From NCBI RefSeq assembly GCF_012927305.1, contig NZ_JABBGH010000003.1, forward strand, positions 434,001 to 498,000: a stretch of 64,000 bases of DNA, in the 5' to 3' direction. The DNA is from Hymenobacter polaris. Lineage in GTDB: Bacteria; Bacteroidota; Bacteroidia; Cytophagales; Hymenobacteraceae. The notes under the pieces are model-generated. The model worked only from the letters and a program-made list of their open reading frames with translations. It was not told where the DNA came from and searched no databases. A program made the translations under genes and the position numbers. Below, one piece after another: positions 50,460 to 58,347 of this stretch (its first letter is position 1; each line of letters opens with the position of its first letter).

Positions 50460-51726
50460 CTTTCGCTACTCGCTGGCCCTGGCCTTGAGTGGAGCCCTAG
50501 GGCTACCGGGCCGGGCTGCCTGGGCGCAAGCGGGCGCCGACAATGCGGGCGAGCACGGCGTTGCTACCTACTACCTGGCCCCGGCCTCGGCGGGCGGCGC
50601 CGGGCAGCCGGCCACGCAGGAGGCGCCAGTTGCCCCGGCGGCCCCGGCTCAAACCGAGCCGGCCGCGCAGTATCAATCGGATGCGCAGCCCGCCACCCTG
50701 CCGCCCATCGAGCAGCGGCGGCGCTTTGCCCGGCGGCTGCGCGTGCGCCAGCCTGGCCAAGCATTCTCGCTCGACACGCGCTACGGCAAGGTGCGCGTGA
50801 ACGCCTGGAGCCGGCCCGAGATAAAAGTGGAAGCCGAGCTGATTGCGCGGGCCGAAACGCCCGCTACGGCCGCTGCCCTGCTCGACGGCCTAGGGGTGCA
50901 GTGGCTCGACTACGACGCCCACACGGGCGGGCCCGCGGTGGCCACCCAGTTTGGGCCGGGCCTGAAGGGCAAGTGCAGCGGCGGCTGCCGCTACGAGGTA
51001 AACTACACCGTGTGGCTGCCCGCCACCACCGCTCTGCGTATTAGCACCTCCTTCGCGGCCGTGACGCTGGCCGGCGACTGGCAGGGCCCCGTGCAGCTGG
51101 CCGTGAACTACGGCAGCCTGCGCACCGACCGCCTGCTGGGCGCCGGCAGCACCGTGCGCATTGCTAACGGCGACGCCACGCTGCCCTTCGTGCGCCAGGC
51201 GGCCCTGGAGGCCGACTACGCCCGCCTGCGCGTGGACGAGGGCGAGCAGCTGACGCTGCGCACCAACTACGCCGACGTGGACCTGCGCACGGTGCAAGAC
51301 CTGGTGGTGCACAGCAAATACGGCGACGTGGCCCTCGGGTCGGTGCGCAACCTGCGGGGCTCGTCGGGCTACTCGCGCTTTAGCGTGGCCAAGCTGAGCG
51401 AGGGCCTAGACATGGCCGTGCGCTACTGCCCCGACTTTGAGGTGCGCGATATGGGCGCCAACTTCAAGCGCGTGACTCTGGACGGCGACAACAGCACCAT
51501 CCGGCTGGGCTTTGCCGAAGCCACGCCCGGCTTCCGCTTCGACGTGAGCACCGAGCAGGGCCAGCTGCTGGTTGATAAGAAGCTGGTACATATTCTGCAG
51601 CAGGGCGAAAACCAGCCCGGCATCGCCGACGTGCTGGGCGTGTACGGCGGCGGCCGGGTGCCGGGCCCCCGCGCCGGCAACGTCAACATCCGGGTGCGCA
51701 ACGGCACGGTGCGCTTCAGCAAGTAG
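50449..51726 (+). CDS. Exported DUF4097-like adhesin-type beta protein
   Basis: The 425-residue protein has a signal peptide (about 1-25, ending AWAQA) and an Ala/Pro/Gln-rich linker (about 30-85). A long strand-repeat region (about 100-420) follows, with segments such as LDTRYGKVRVNAWSRPEIKV, LAVNYGSLRTDRLLGAGSTV, LRTNYADVDLRTVQDLVVHS and VNIRVRNGTVRFSK. This resembles the DUF4097/putative adhesin beta-helix family. Its start overlaps the preceding membrane-protein gene by 11 nt. It may sit in the periplasm or outer membrane and be the signal sensed or controlled by the upstream sigma pair. The function is not known. Confidence 0.72.
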   Translation: MRASFRYSLALALSGALGLPGRAAWAQAGADNAGEHGVATYYLAPASAGGAGQPATQEAPVAPAAPAQTEPAAQYQSDAQPATLPPIEQRRRFARRLRVRQPGQAFSLDTRYGKVRVNAWSRPEIKVEAELIARAETPATAAALLDGLGVQWLDYDAHTGGPAVATQFGPGLKGKCSGGCRYEVNYTVWLPATTALRISTSFAAVTLAGDWQGPVQLAVNYGSLRTDRLLGAGSTVRIANGDATLPFVRQAALEADYARLRVDEGEQLTLRTNYADVDLRTVQDLVVHSKYGDVALGSVRNLRGSSGYSRFSVAKLSEGLDMAVRYCPDFEVRDMGANFKRVTLDGDNSTIRLGFAEATPGFRFDVSTEQGQLLVDKKLVHILQQGENQPGIADVLGVYGGGRVPGPRAGNVNIRVRNGTVRFSK

Positions 51727-51745
51727 GCCGTTTTCCTTTTTGGGT

Positions 51746-52189
51746 ATGTTTGCTGCCCCTTCCTCTGGCCTGCGGGCCTACGCCCTGCGCCTGCAACCGG
51801 GCGACGACTTGCGCGAGGCCCTAGGGGCTTTTGTGGCGGCGCAGGGCCTAGGGGCTAGCGCGGTGCTCACCTGCGTGGGCAGCCTCGCCGAGGTGGTATT
51901 GCGGCTGGCCAATCAGGAGGCGGCTACGTACTACCAGGGGCATTTCGAGATTGTGTCGCTGGTGGGCACGCTCTCGGCTACTGGCGGCGCGCACCTGCAC
52001 CTGAGCGTGGCCGACGGTACCGGGCGCACCCTAGGGGGGCACCTACTGGCCGGCTGCCGCATCTACACCACCGCCGAAATTGTGCTAGCCGCCCTGCCCG
52101 AACTGGAGTTTACGCGCGAAATTGACCCCACCTTCGGCTACTACGAGCTGGTGGTGAAGCCGGCCGCTGCCCCGCCGCGGCAGCCCTAG
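51746..52189 (+). CDS. PPC-domain (DUF296) DNA-binding-like protein
   Basis: This 147-residue protein has the plant-and-prokaryote conserved (PPC/DUF296) fold. It contains RAYALRLQPGDDLREALGAF near residues 10-29, SAVLTCVGSLAEVVLRLANQ near 38-57, EIVSLVGTLSATGGAHLHLS near 68-87 and RTLGGHLLAGCRIYTTAEIV near 94-113. The His residues in GAHLHLS and GGHL are the conserved set that may bind metal. PPC domains occur in plant AT-hook proteins and in single-domain bacterial proteins of unclear role. The ATG at 51746 was chosen because family members begin near it. It starts 19 nt after the adhesin-like gene and may be co-transcribed. Confidence 0.88.
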   Translation: MFAAPSSGLRAYALRLQPGDDLREALGAFVAAQGLGASAVLTCVGSLAEVVLRLANQEAATYYQGHFEIVSLVGTLSATGGAHLHLSVADGTGRTLGGHLLAGCRIYTTAEIVLAALPELEFTREIDPTFGYYELVVKPAAAPPRQP

Positions 52190-52236
52190 GCCAATTCTGG
52201 GGGCAGTAGCTTCGCGCTTTTCCTACTTGCCCCGCG

Positions 52237-52734
52237 ATGCCCGAACCTCTGCTTTCCGCCGCCCAGCAAGCCTACCGGCGGCAGGTACTCAGCCCCGCCA
52301 AGCTGCGACTGTTTTTCTTGCGCAAGCTGCCCATGGCGTGGCTGGCGGGTTTGCGCCTGCGCACCCTCACGGCCACCGAAGCCAGCGTCGCTATCCGCTA
52401 CAAGTACCTCACCCAAAACCCGTTTGGCAGCCTCTATTTTGCCTGCCTGGCCATGGCGGCCGAGCTGGCGTCGGGCATTCAGGGGCAGCTGCACTTGCAA
52501 GGGGCGGGGCGGGCTTCCATGCTGGTGGTGAGCCTGCAGGCCGAGTTTAGCAAGAAAGCCGTGGGTACTATCGTCTTCACCTGCGCCGACGGGGCCACCA
52601 TTGCCGCCGCCCTGGCCGAGAGCCGCGCCACCGGCGAGGGCCGCACCGCCGTGTGCACTAGCACCGGCCGCGACGAAGCCGGCGCCGTGGTGGCCGTGTT
52701 CCGCGTCACGTGGTCGTTCAAGGCGAAGAAATAA
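52237..52734 (+). CDS. DUF4442 hotdog-fold protein
   Basis: The 165-residue protein fits DUF4442, a hotdog-fold family related to thioesterases and acyl-CoA-binding proteins. It contains FLRKLPMAWLAGLRLRTLTA near 28-47, YLTQNPFGSLYFACLAMAAE near 63-82, a central helix, and strands VGTIVFTCADGATIAAALAE and VFRVTWSFKAKK at the end. The catalytic acid of thioesterases cannot be placed with confidence. The start MPEPLLSAAQQAYRR is preceded by a 47-nt gap after the PPC gene. It is convergent with the DisA_N-domain gene across a long repeat. Confidence 0.85.
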   Translation: MPEPLLSAAQQAYRRQVLSPAKLRLFFLRKLPMAWLAGLRLRTLTATEASVAIRYKYLTQNPFGSLYFACLAMAAELASGIQGQLHLQGAGRASMLVVSLQAEFSKKAVGTIVFTCADGATIAAALAESRATGEGRTAVCTSTGRDEAGAVVAVFRVTWSFKAKK

Positions 52735-52752
52735 GGAAAATGTAGAAAATGT

Positions 52753-52903
52753 GGAAAATGTAAGGAATGAAAAAAGGCGGTCATGCTGAGCTTGTCGAAG
52801 CATCTCTACCGCGCCACTAACTCTAAACGCCAGGATTACTTACGCGGTAGAGATGCTTCGACAAGCTCAGCATGACCGCCTTTTTTCATTCCTTACATTT
52901 TCC
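52753..52903. repeat. Family A inverted repeat with longest arms (copy 9)
   Basis: The arms are 61 nt and match perfectly, from GGAAAATGTAAGGAATGAAA through GGCGGTCATGCTGAGC to TACCGCG, around a 29-nt loop. It lies between convergent genes, where transcription from each side would form the stem. Confidence 0.9.
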
Positions 52904-52921
52904 GCATTCCCCCCATTTTCC

Positions 52922-54505
52922 CTACTTCGCCCGCTCTTCTTCTAGGCTTTCCTTGGTCATCACGTCCACCATGCCGTCTTCGCTCACTACCACTACCAGG
53001 GTCGGGAAGTCGGAGCTTTCGACGTAGCGGATAGCCGAGTTGTAGCGGGCGCCGCGGGTGCTGTTGCCGTGGCCGCTGCTGGCCTTGCCGTCCAGAATGA
53101 CGCCAATGGAGTAGCAGTAGCCCTGCGGGTCGAGCATAACGGCGCCGTCGATAGCCGTGACGAGCTGGGTGATGGTGGGCGTGAGCACCACCGGCTCGAT
53201 GAGCGTGCACTGCAGCTTGAGGCGGTCGGCTTCGGCCAGCGCCTCGGTGGTGATGACCAGCAGCGTGCCCTTGGGCTGGCGACTGGCTTCGAGCACCACT
53301 TGCCAGAGGCGCTCCAGCTGCTCGGCCTTCGGAATGCCGAACGTGCGCTTGTACTCGCGCTTGAAGCTGAGGCGGTTGAGGCGGGGGCGGGCCAGGCCGG
53401 GCAGGCCGTAGCGGCAGCGCAGCAGCGTGTGGCCGGCGTGGGCCAGCTCCCAGGTGTAGTAGGTCAGGAAGTGGAAGGCGAAGAGGTCCTCGCGCTCGGC
53501 GTCGTAGGTGCCCACCTCGCGGCCTAGGGCGTACACCTTGTCGGCATCGGCTAGCAGGTGAATGCCGGGGGTGGTCATTTCCAATAGCTTGCGCACGGCC
53601 CGGTAGTCGGTCAGGTCCACGGGGCAGGTCAGGGCGAATACCTCTTCCAGGTTGGGGTGGCCGCGGCGGGCCAGCAGCAGGCAGCCCACGCCCTCGGCGC
53701 CCTCGTAGCGCAAACTCGAAATGGTATTGATGATATAAAAGAGCCGCTCGGCGCCGGGGGCGGTGCTGCTGCCCCGCGCCAGGCGCTCGCCGGAATTCCA
53801 GTCGGCCGAGCCCACGGCCAGGGCGGGCGCGTCGAGCAGGCCGCGGCCGGCGGCGCGCAGCAGTTCCTCGGTGTCGCGGGGGCGGTAGAGCAGGCCGGCG
53901 CCCGGCTCGGGCTCGGTCAGGGCCTTCACGGTTTCCTCGTTGAAGCGCGTCATGGCGGCGTTCAGCAGCGAGTGGGGCAGCGGGCGGCCGTCGGTGTAGG
54001 CGCGGCCTGGCTTCAGGGCCGGGTAGGCGCGCAGCGGCTTGCGCTGCACGCGCAGGATGGTGCACACGTAGTAGCCGTTGAGCAGCAGGGGCCAGGTACT
54101 GAAATACTCGTGGTCGGCACCCTCGGCCAGCTCCTGCAGCACCGGCACCAAAACCATGCGGATACCTTTGCCAATGAGACGGTTGCGCAGGTCTTCGGGG
54201 TTGATGGTGTCGTCGAGGGGCGTGGTAGGCAGGGGAATCTGACCGAGTAGCACCAGCATGCGGCCGCGCTCGGCCACGTCGGCGAGCGGCTCGGTTGGCA
54301 GCTCGGTGCCGTCGGGGCCCACCTCCTGCACAATGGGCAGGCTGGGGTCAACCGGCAAGCCCAGCACCTGCACGTAGGGTTGCAGCTCGTCGTCGAGCGC
54401 GTCGAACAGCGCCTGCGCAATGGCCTGCGCGGCGTTGCGGTAGCGCCGCTCGTGCGGCCAGATGCGGTGGGTAACGGGAACGGTGGCGACTTCGACGTAC
54501 GACAT
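52922..54505 (-). CDS. DisA_N/diadenylate-cyclase-like domain protein
   Basis: This 527-residue protein has a large N-terminal region of unknown fold (about 1-385; ALFDALDDELQPYVQVLGLP, SSLRYEGAEGVGCLLLARRG). A C-terminal domain resembles DisA_N/DAC (about 400-510), with GTLLVITTEALAEADRL and IDGAVMLDPQGYCYSIGVIL, where DGA at 453-455 is the usual catalytic motif. The second motif, normally RHR, reads GARYNSAIRYV with Arg-Tyr-Asn at 487-489. DAC enzymes join two ATP into c-di-AMP. The changed second motif leaves activity open. The ATG at 54505 (MSYVEVATV) was chosen over one 56 codons upstream. Confidence 0.78.
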   Translation of the reverse strand: MSYVEVATVPVTHRIWPHERRYRNAAQAIAQALFDALDDELQPYVQVLGLPVDPSLPIVQEVGPDGTELPTEPLADVAERGRMLVLLGQIPLPTTPLDDTINPEDLRNRLIGKGIRMVLVPVLQELAEGADHEYFSTWPLLLNGYYVCTILRVQRKPLRAYPALKPGRAYTDGRPLPHSLLNAAMTRFNEETVKALTEPEPGAGLLYRPRDTEELLRAAGRGLLDAPALAVGSADWNSGERLARGSSTAPGAERLFYIINTISSLRYEGAEGVGCLLLARRGHPNLEEVFALTCPVDLTDYRAVRKLLEMTTPGIHLLADADKVYALGREVGTYDAEREDLFAFHFLTYYTWELAHAGHTLLRCRYGLPGLARPRLNRLSFKREYKRTFGIPKAEQLERLWQVVLEASRQPKGTLLVITTEALAEADRLKLQCTLIEPVVLTPTITQLVTAIDGAVMLDPQGYCYSIGVILDGKASSGHGNSTRGARYNSAIRYVESSDFPTLVVVVSEDGMVDVMTKESLEEERAK

Positions 54506-54600
54506 AGGGCAGCAGGAAAAGGACCGTAGACTAAGTAGACGGATAAACCCAACCCTTACTTGACGCGCCAGCTCGAAAAAAGACTCCCGCCCAGCGCGGC

Positions 54601-55449
54601 CTACAGCTGGAATATAACCGGCAAGGTCATCTTTTGCTTTATCGGCTGGCCCTGAAATTGGGCCGGCTCCCATTTGGGCGCCGCCTTAATGAGGCGCACG
54701 GCCTCCTCATCGAGCCCCGAGCCCTTTTTTTGCAGCACCCGCGCGTCGGTCAGCGAGCCATCGGGCTGCACCGTAAATTCCACCATCACGCGGCCCTGAA
54801 TGTGGCGCTGCCGGGCCAGGGCAGGGTATTTCTGGTTGGTTTGCAGGTACTGAAAAAAGGCCGCGTTGCCGCCCACTGGCTGGGCCGACTTATCGGGCCG
54901 GATGATGCCCGCCCCGTTGGCGGTCGTGCCTACCGTCGATACCGTGCCGGGCGCGGCCGCCACGGCGCCGGGCGGCAGCGGCTTCGCGTCGGCCAGTTTG
55001 CCGGCCACCTGCACTACGTCGCCCGAGCCGGGGGCCAGCACGAAGCTCACCGGCACTGCCACGCGCTGGCGCACCACTTGGCCGTGCGAGTGCGCGGGCG
55101 TCCAGCGCGGCCCGGCCTTGATGAGGCGGATGGCCTCGGCATCGAGCAGCGGCGCCACGGGCTGGGTTACGGCTACCTCATCCACGGTGCCGTTTTTTTC
55201 TACTACAAAGCTCACGTTGACGGTGCCCTCCTGCTTGGCTTGCAGCGCGGCGGCTGGGTATTTCTGGTGCGTGCTCAGGTAGTCGGCGTAGGCCTGGGGG
55301 CCGCCCTTGGGCACGGCCGGCTGCTCCACGGCGTCGTAAATGCGCTTGGGGTCGTTGGGGTCTTTGTACTTGAGCTTGACCTTGTCGGTGGTTTGGGCCA
55401 GGGCGGGCGCGGCGGCCAGCAGGCCTAGGGCCAGGAAATAGGGCTTCAT
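54601..55449 (-). CDS. TonB-like protein with two C-terminal domains
   Basis: The 282-residue protein has a signal (about 1-18, ending ALAQT). A first TonB C-terminal domain lies at about 50-140, with YPAAALQAKQEGTVNVSFVV and LDAEAIRLIKAGPRWTPA. A second lies at about 195-282, with YPALARQRHIQGRVMVEFTV and LDEEAVRLIKAAPKWEPAQF. The doubling is complete, with no decay. With a cleavable-looking signal and no clear proline-rich periplasmic spanner it may not span from inner to outer membrane as classical TonB does, so its partner is uncertain. A -7 box lies 31 nt upstream of the start. Confidence 0.87.
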   Translation of the reverse strand: MKPYFLALGLLAAAPALAQTTDKVKLKYKDPNDPKRIYDAVEQPAVPKGGPQAYADYLSTHQKYPAAALQAKQEGTVNVSFVVEKNGTVDEVAVTQPVAPLLDAEAIRLIKAGPRWTPAHSHGQVVRQRVAVPVSFVLAPGSGDVVQVAGKLADAKPLPPGAVAAAPGTVSTVGTTANGAGIIRPDKSAQPVGGNAAFFQYLQTNQKYPALARQRHIQGRVMVEFTVQPDGSLTDARVLQKKGSGLDEEAVRLIKAAPKWEPAQFQGQPIKQKMTLPVIFQL

Positions 55450-55480
55450 AAAAGCGAGGATAAGTGGACGGTTATCCCCG

Positions 55481-55488
55481 CAAAATTA
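55481..55488 (-). promoter_or_regulatory. -7 promoter box for the TonB-like gene
   Basis: The minus-strand sequence TAATTTTG is an exact TAnnTTTG, 31 nt before the ATG at 55449. The -33 element is not obvious. Confidence 0.5.
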
Positions 55489-55580
55489 CGGCCAGCCGTT
55501 CGGCTTATAGTTGGGCTGCTGCTAGCCGGTAGGAGGCCCTAGGGCCAAGCACAAACCCTACGGCTCCTTGGCCCTAGGGC

Positions 55581-56768
55581 CTAAATGCTGAGCTGAAACG
55601 ACTGGCCCTGCCCCTGGCCCTTGAGCGACGACTGCCGGATAATTAAATCGCCCGAAATGACGGTGGTGTGGGGCTGGAAGCGCTCGCGCTGCCGCACCTG
55701 CTCCAGAAACAGCATCGCCGCCTGCTGCCCAATGCGGTAGGGATGCAGGTTGACGGTGGTGAGGCTGGGCTCAATCATGGCCGAGAGAAACTCGTCGCCG
55801 AAACCCACAATGGCGATATCCTCGGGCACGCGCCGGCCGCGGCTGCGCAGGGCCAGCAGCAAATCGAAGGCGTTGGTGTAGTTGATGGCAAAAATGGCAT
55901 CGGGGGGCTCGGGCAGGGCCAGCCAGGCATCGAGCGCAGCCACCGCCGAAGCCGGCCGGAAGTCGATGTGGGCGCACAACTCCTCGCGCACCGGCAGCCG
56001 GTACTTGTGCAGGGCGGCCTCGTAGCCCGCCTGCCGCTGCTGGCTGATGAGCAGCGAGGCCGGCCCGGCCAGGATGGCAATGCGCTGGCAGCCCTGCTCA
56101 ATGAGGTGCTCGGTGATGGCGAACGCGCCCCGGTGGTCGTCCAGAATCACCTTGGCGCTGTTCACCTCGTTGCACACCCTATCGAAGTGCACCACCGGAA
56201 TACCGCGCAGCGCCGGTTCCTTCACGTGGTCGAAGTTCTCGGTTTCGCGCGAGTGGCAGATGAGCAGGCCGTCTACCTGGCTGGCAATCAAGGCTTGCAC
56301 GCTGCTCACCTCGGTGGCGTACGACTCCTTCGACTGGCAAATCATGACCCGGTAGCCTGCCTCGGTAGCCACCTGCTGGATGCCGCTGACGGCGGTAGCG
56401 AAGAACGGCCGCTCCAGGTCGGGTATCAGCACGCCGATGGTGTAGGTGGCCTGGTTTTTCAGGCTTTGGGCCAGCAGGTTGGGCTGGTAGCTGAGCTGGC
56501 GGGCCGCGTCGAGAATGGCCTGGCGCGTGACGGGGCTGATGTCGGAATGCCCATTAATGGCCCGCGACACGGTGGACGGCGCCACGCCCACGGCCCGCGC
56601 CACGTCGCCTAGGGTGGCTTGGTGGCGGCGGCGCCCCAGGGTTTCGCCGGCCGGCCGCGCCTCCGTAAAATGGTATTCGCAGGCCCGGCAGAAATAGCGC
56701 TGTCGGCCCCGCACGAAGCCGGCTTTCATGACGCCGTCGGCGCTGTGGCACTTTACGCACTTAACCAT
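55581..56768 (-). CDS. LacI-family regulator with N-terminal zinc ribbon
   Basis: This 395-residue protein starts with a zinc-ribbon-like segment: CVKCHSADGVMKAGFVRGRQ then RYFCRACEYHF (about 4-35), with four Cys in CxxC pairs. That pattern is like the N-terminal zinc ribbon of IS1-type transposase partners. A LacI helix-turn-helix follows (about 50-100): TLGDVARAVGVAPSTVSRAI then NGHSDISP. The rest (about 110-390) is the periplasmic-binding-like effector domain, ending in TTVISGDLIIRQSSLKG. It is divergent from uxuA and probably controls the hexuronate/SusC-SusD genes in response to a sugar. The ATG at 56768 was chosen because the zinc ribbon begins there. Confidence 0.9.
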   Translation of the reverse strand: MVKCVKCHSADGVMKAGFVRGRQRYFCRACEYHFTEARPAGETLGRRRHQATLGDVARAVGVAPSTVSRAINGHSDISPVTRQAILDAARQLSYQPNLLAQSLKNQATYTIGVLIPDLERPFFATAVSGIQQVATEAGYRVMICQSKESYATEVSSVQALIASQVDGLLICHSRETENFDHVKEPALRGIPVVHFDRVCNEVNSAKVILDDHRGAFAITEHLIEQGCQRIAILAGPASLLISQQRQAGYEAALHKYRLPVREELCAHIDFRPASAVAALDAWLALPEPPDAIFAINYTNAFDLLLALRSRGRRVPEDIAIVGFGDEFLSAMIEPSLTTVNLHPYRIGQQAAMLFLEQVRQRERFQPHTTVISGDLIIRQSSLKGQGQGQSFQLSI

Positions 56769-56877
56769 TGGTGGGGTGGGATGGAAGATGGATAATGTAA
56801 AGATAAGTTCTAAGGCGCAAGTTGGTAGCGAGAAAAAAATACTTAAAAATAATTTAGTAATAAACAAGGAAAATCAG

Positions 56878-56911
56878 CTATCGGTAGCGATTGCGAAAAC
56901 GTTGCCGATAG
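56878..56911. promoter_or_regulatory. Candidate LacI-type operator
   Basis: CTATCGG and CCGATAG flank the core GCGAAAACGTTGC, a near-palindrome of 34 nt with AACGTT inside, as in many LacI-family sites. It lies about 110 nt before the regulator start and just upstream of the uxuA promoter, in a 314-nt AT-rich spacer that has no gene. Confidence 0.5.
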
Positions 56912-56951
56912 ATTTTCTATGAAAATGGCTTGTTTTTTAGGTTTTTAGCCT

Positions 56952-56982
56952 ATTGCGAGCCTAATACCTGCCGTTACATTTG
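56952..56982 (+). promoter_or_regulatory. uxuA promoter: -33 ATTG and -7 TACATTTG
   Basis: TACATTTG at 56975-56982 is an exact TAnnTTTG. ATTG at 56952-56955 lies 19 nt upstream, the right distance for the Bacteroidota -33 element. The predicted leader to the uxuA start is about 90 nt. This is the best-formed promoter in the window. Confidence 0.65.
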
Positions 56983-57082
56983 GGTAAAAAATGAGCAAGC
57001 ACTCACTCATCAGCGGAGTGGTTTTTAAGCTGCTTATTCGATTGCCATAAATTAACAATTGTATTTTTTAAATAAGCTAGAC

Positions 57083-58288
57083 GTGCTGCACACCATGCGC
57101 TGGTTCGGGCCCAACGACCCGGTTTCATTGTTCGACATTCGGCAGGCCGGCTGCGCGGGCATCGTCACGGCCCTGCACCAGTTGCCGGTGGGTGCAGTGT
57201 GGAGCGAGGCCGCCATTCGGGAGCGCCAGCAGTTGATTGAGGCCGACAACGCCACGCACGCGCCCCTGCACTGGGCGGTGGTCGAGAGCCTGCCCGTACA
57301 CGAGGACATCAAGAAGGGCCGCCCCGCCCGCGAGCAGCTCATTGCCAATTACCAGCAGAGCCTGCGCAACCTGGCCGCCTGCGGCGTGCGCACCGTGTGC
57401 TACAACTTCATGCCCGTGCTCGATTGGTCGCGCACCGACCTGAGCTACGAGCTGCCCAGCGGCGCGCGCGCCCTGCGCTTCGTGTGGCAGGACTTCGCCT
57501 TGTTCGACCTCTGCATTTTGCAGCGCCCCGGCGCCGCGGCCGACTATGAGCCCGCCGTGCAAGCGGCCGCCCGCGCGCAGTTTGCCGCTATGAGCCCGGC
57601 CGAGATTACGCAGCTTACCAACACGGTGCTACTGGGCCTGCCCGGCTCGGAAGAGACGTTTGAGCTGAGTAGCTTTCAAGCGTACCTAAACGAGTACCGC
57701 GATATTGACGCGGCGGCACTGACCGAGAACCTGCACTACTTTTTGCGGGCGGTGGCGCCGGTGGCCGAGGAAGTGGGCATCGGGCTCTGCATTCACCCCG
57801 ACGACCCGCCCTTTCCGCTGCTGGGCCTGCCTAGGGTGGTGAGCACCGAAAACGACCTGGCCGCCCTGCTGGCCGCCTGCGACGTGCCCGCCAACGGCCT
57901 CACCTTTTGCACGGGCTCGCTGGGCGTGCGCCCCGACAACGACCTGGCTGGCATGATAGCGCGCTTTGGGCCGCGCATCCACTTTGCGCACCTGCGCACC
58001 ACCAAGCGCGAAGACAACCCGCGCAACTTCCACGAGGCCGACCACCTGGCCGGCGACGTGGACATGTACGCCGTGGTGGGCGCGCTGGTGGCCGAGGAAC
58101 GCCGCCGCGAGGCTGCCGGCGAAACCCAGCGCCCGCCCCTGCCCATGCGCCCCGACCACGGCCACCAGCTGCTCGACGACCTAAGCACCGCCAAGCGCAC
58201 CTACCCCGGCTACTCGGCCATTGGCCGCCTCAAGGGCCTGGCCGAGCTGCGCGGCCTGGAGTATGCTCTGCGCCGCGCCCAGCCCTAG
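57083..58288 (+). CDS. uxuA: Mannonate dehydratase
   Basis: UxuA removes water from D-mannonate to give 2-keto-3-deoxygluconate in hexuronate breakdown, using Mn or Fe. The protein of about 401 residues has [101 protein letters not shown] and [13 protein letters not shown], all family motifs with metal ligands. The GTG at 57083 lines up with the usual start ([12 protein letters not shown]); a TTG at 57059 and an ATG at 57095 are alternatives. The SDR gene follows 59 nt later, and the LacI gene is divergent. Confidence 0.95.
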   Translation: MLHTMRWFGPNDPVSLFDIRQAGCAGIVTALHQLPVGAVWSEAAIRERQQLIEADNATHAPLHWAVVESLPVHEDIKKGRPAREQLIANYQQSLRNLAACGVRTVCYNFMPVLDWSRTDLSYELPSGARALRFVWQDFALFDLCILQRPGAAADYEPAVQAAARAQFAAMSPAEITQLTNTVLLGLPGSEETFELSSFQAYLNEYRDIDAAALTENLHYFLRAVAPVAEEVGIGLCIHPDDPPFPLLGLPRVVSTENDLAALLAACDVPANGLTFCTGSLGVRPDNDLAGMIARFGPRIHFAHLRTTKREDNPRNFHEADHLAGDVDMYAVVGALVAEERRREAAGETQRPPLPMRPDHGHQLLDDLSTAKRTYPGYSAIGRLKGLAELRGLEYALRRAQP

Positions 58289-58347
58289 GAGCCTTTAAGG
58301 AGTTTGGCTGCTAGTTTTCAACTTGTTACTTATTATGTTTCACGTAT

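Noticed and set aside
7472-52903. Inverted repeats considered as a CRISPR array
   Set aside because: The copies are kilobases apart in single spacers, have paired arms and no regular repeat-spacer order, and no cas gene is present.
7472-52903. Inverted repeats considered as insertion-sequence ends
   Set aside because: No transposase gene lies between any arm pair and the loops are only about 10-30 nt in most copies.
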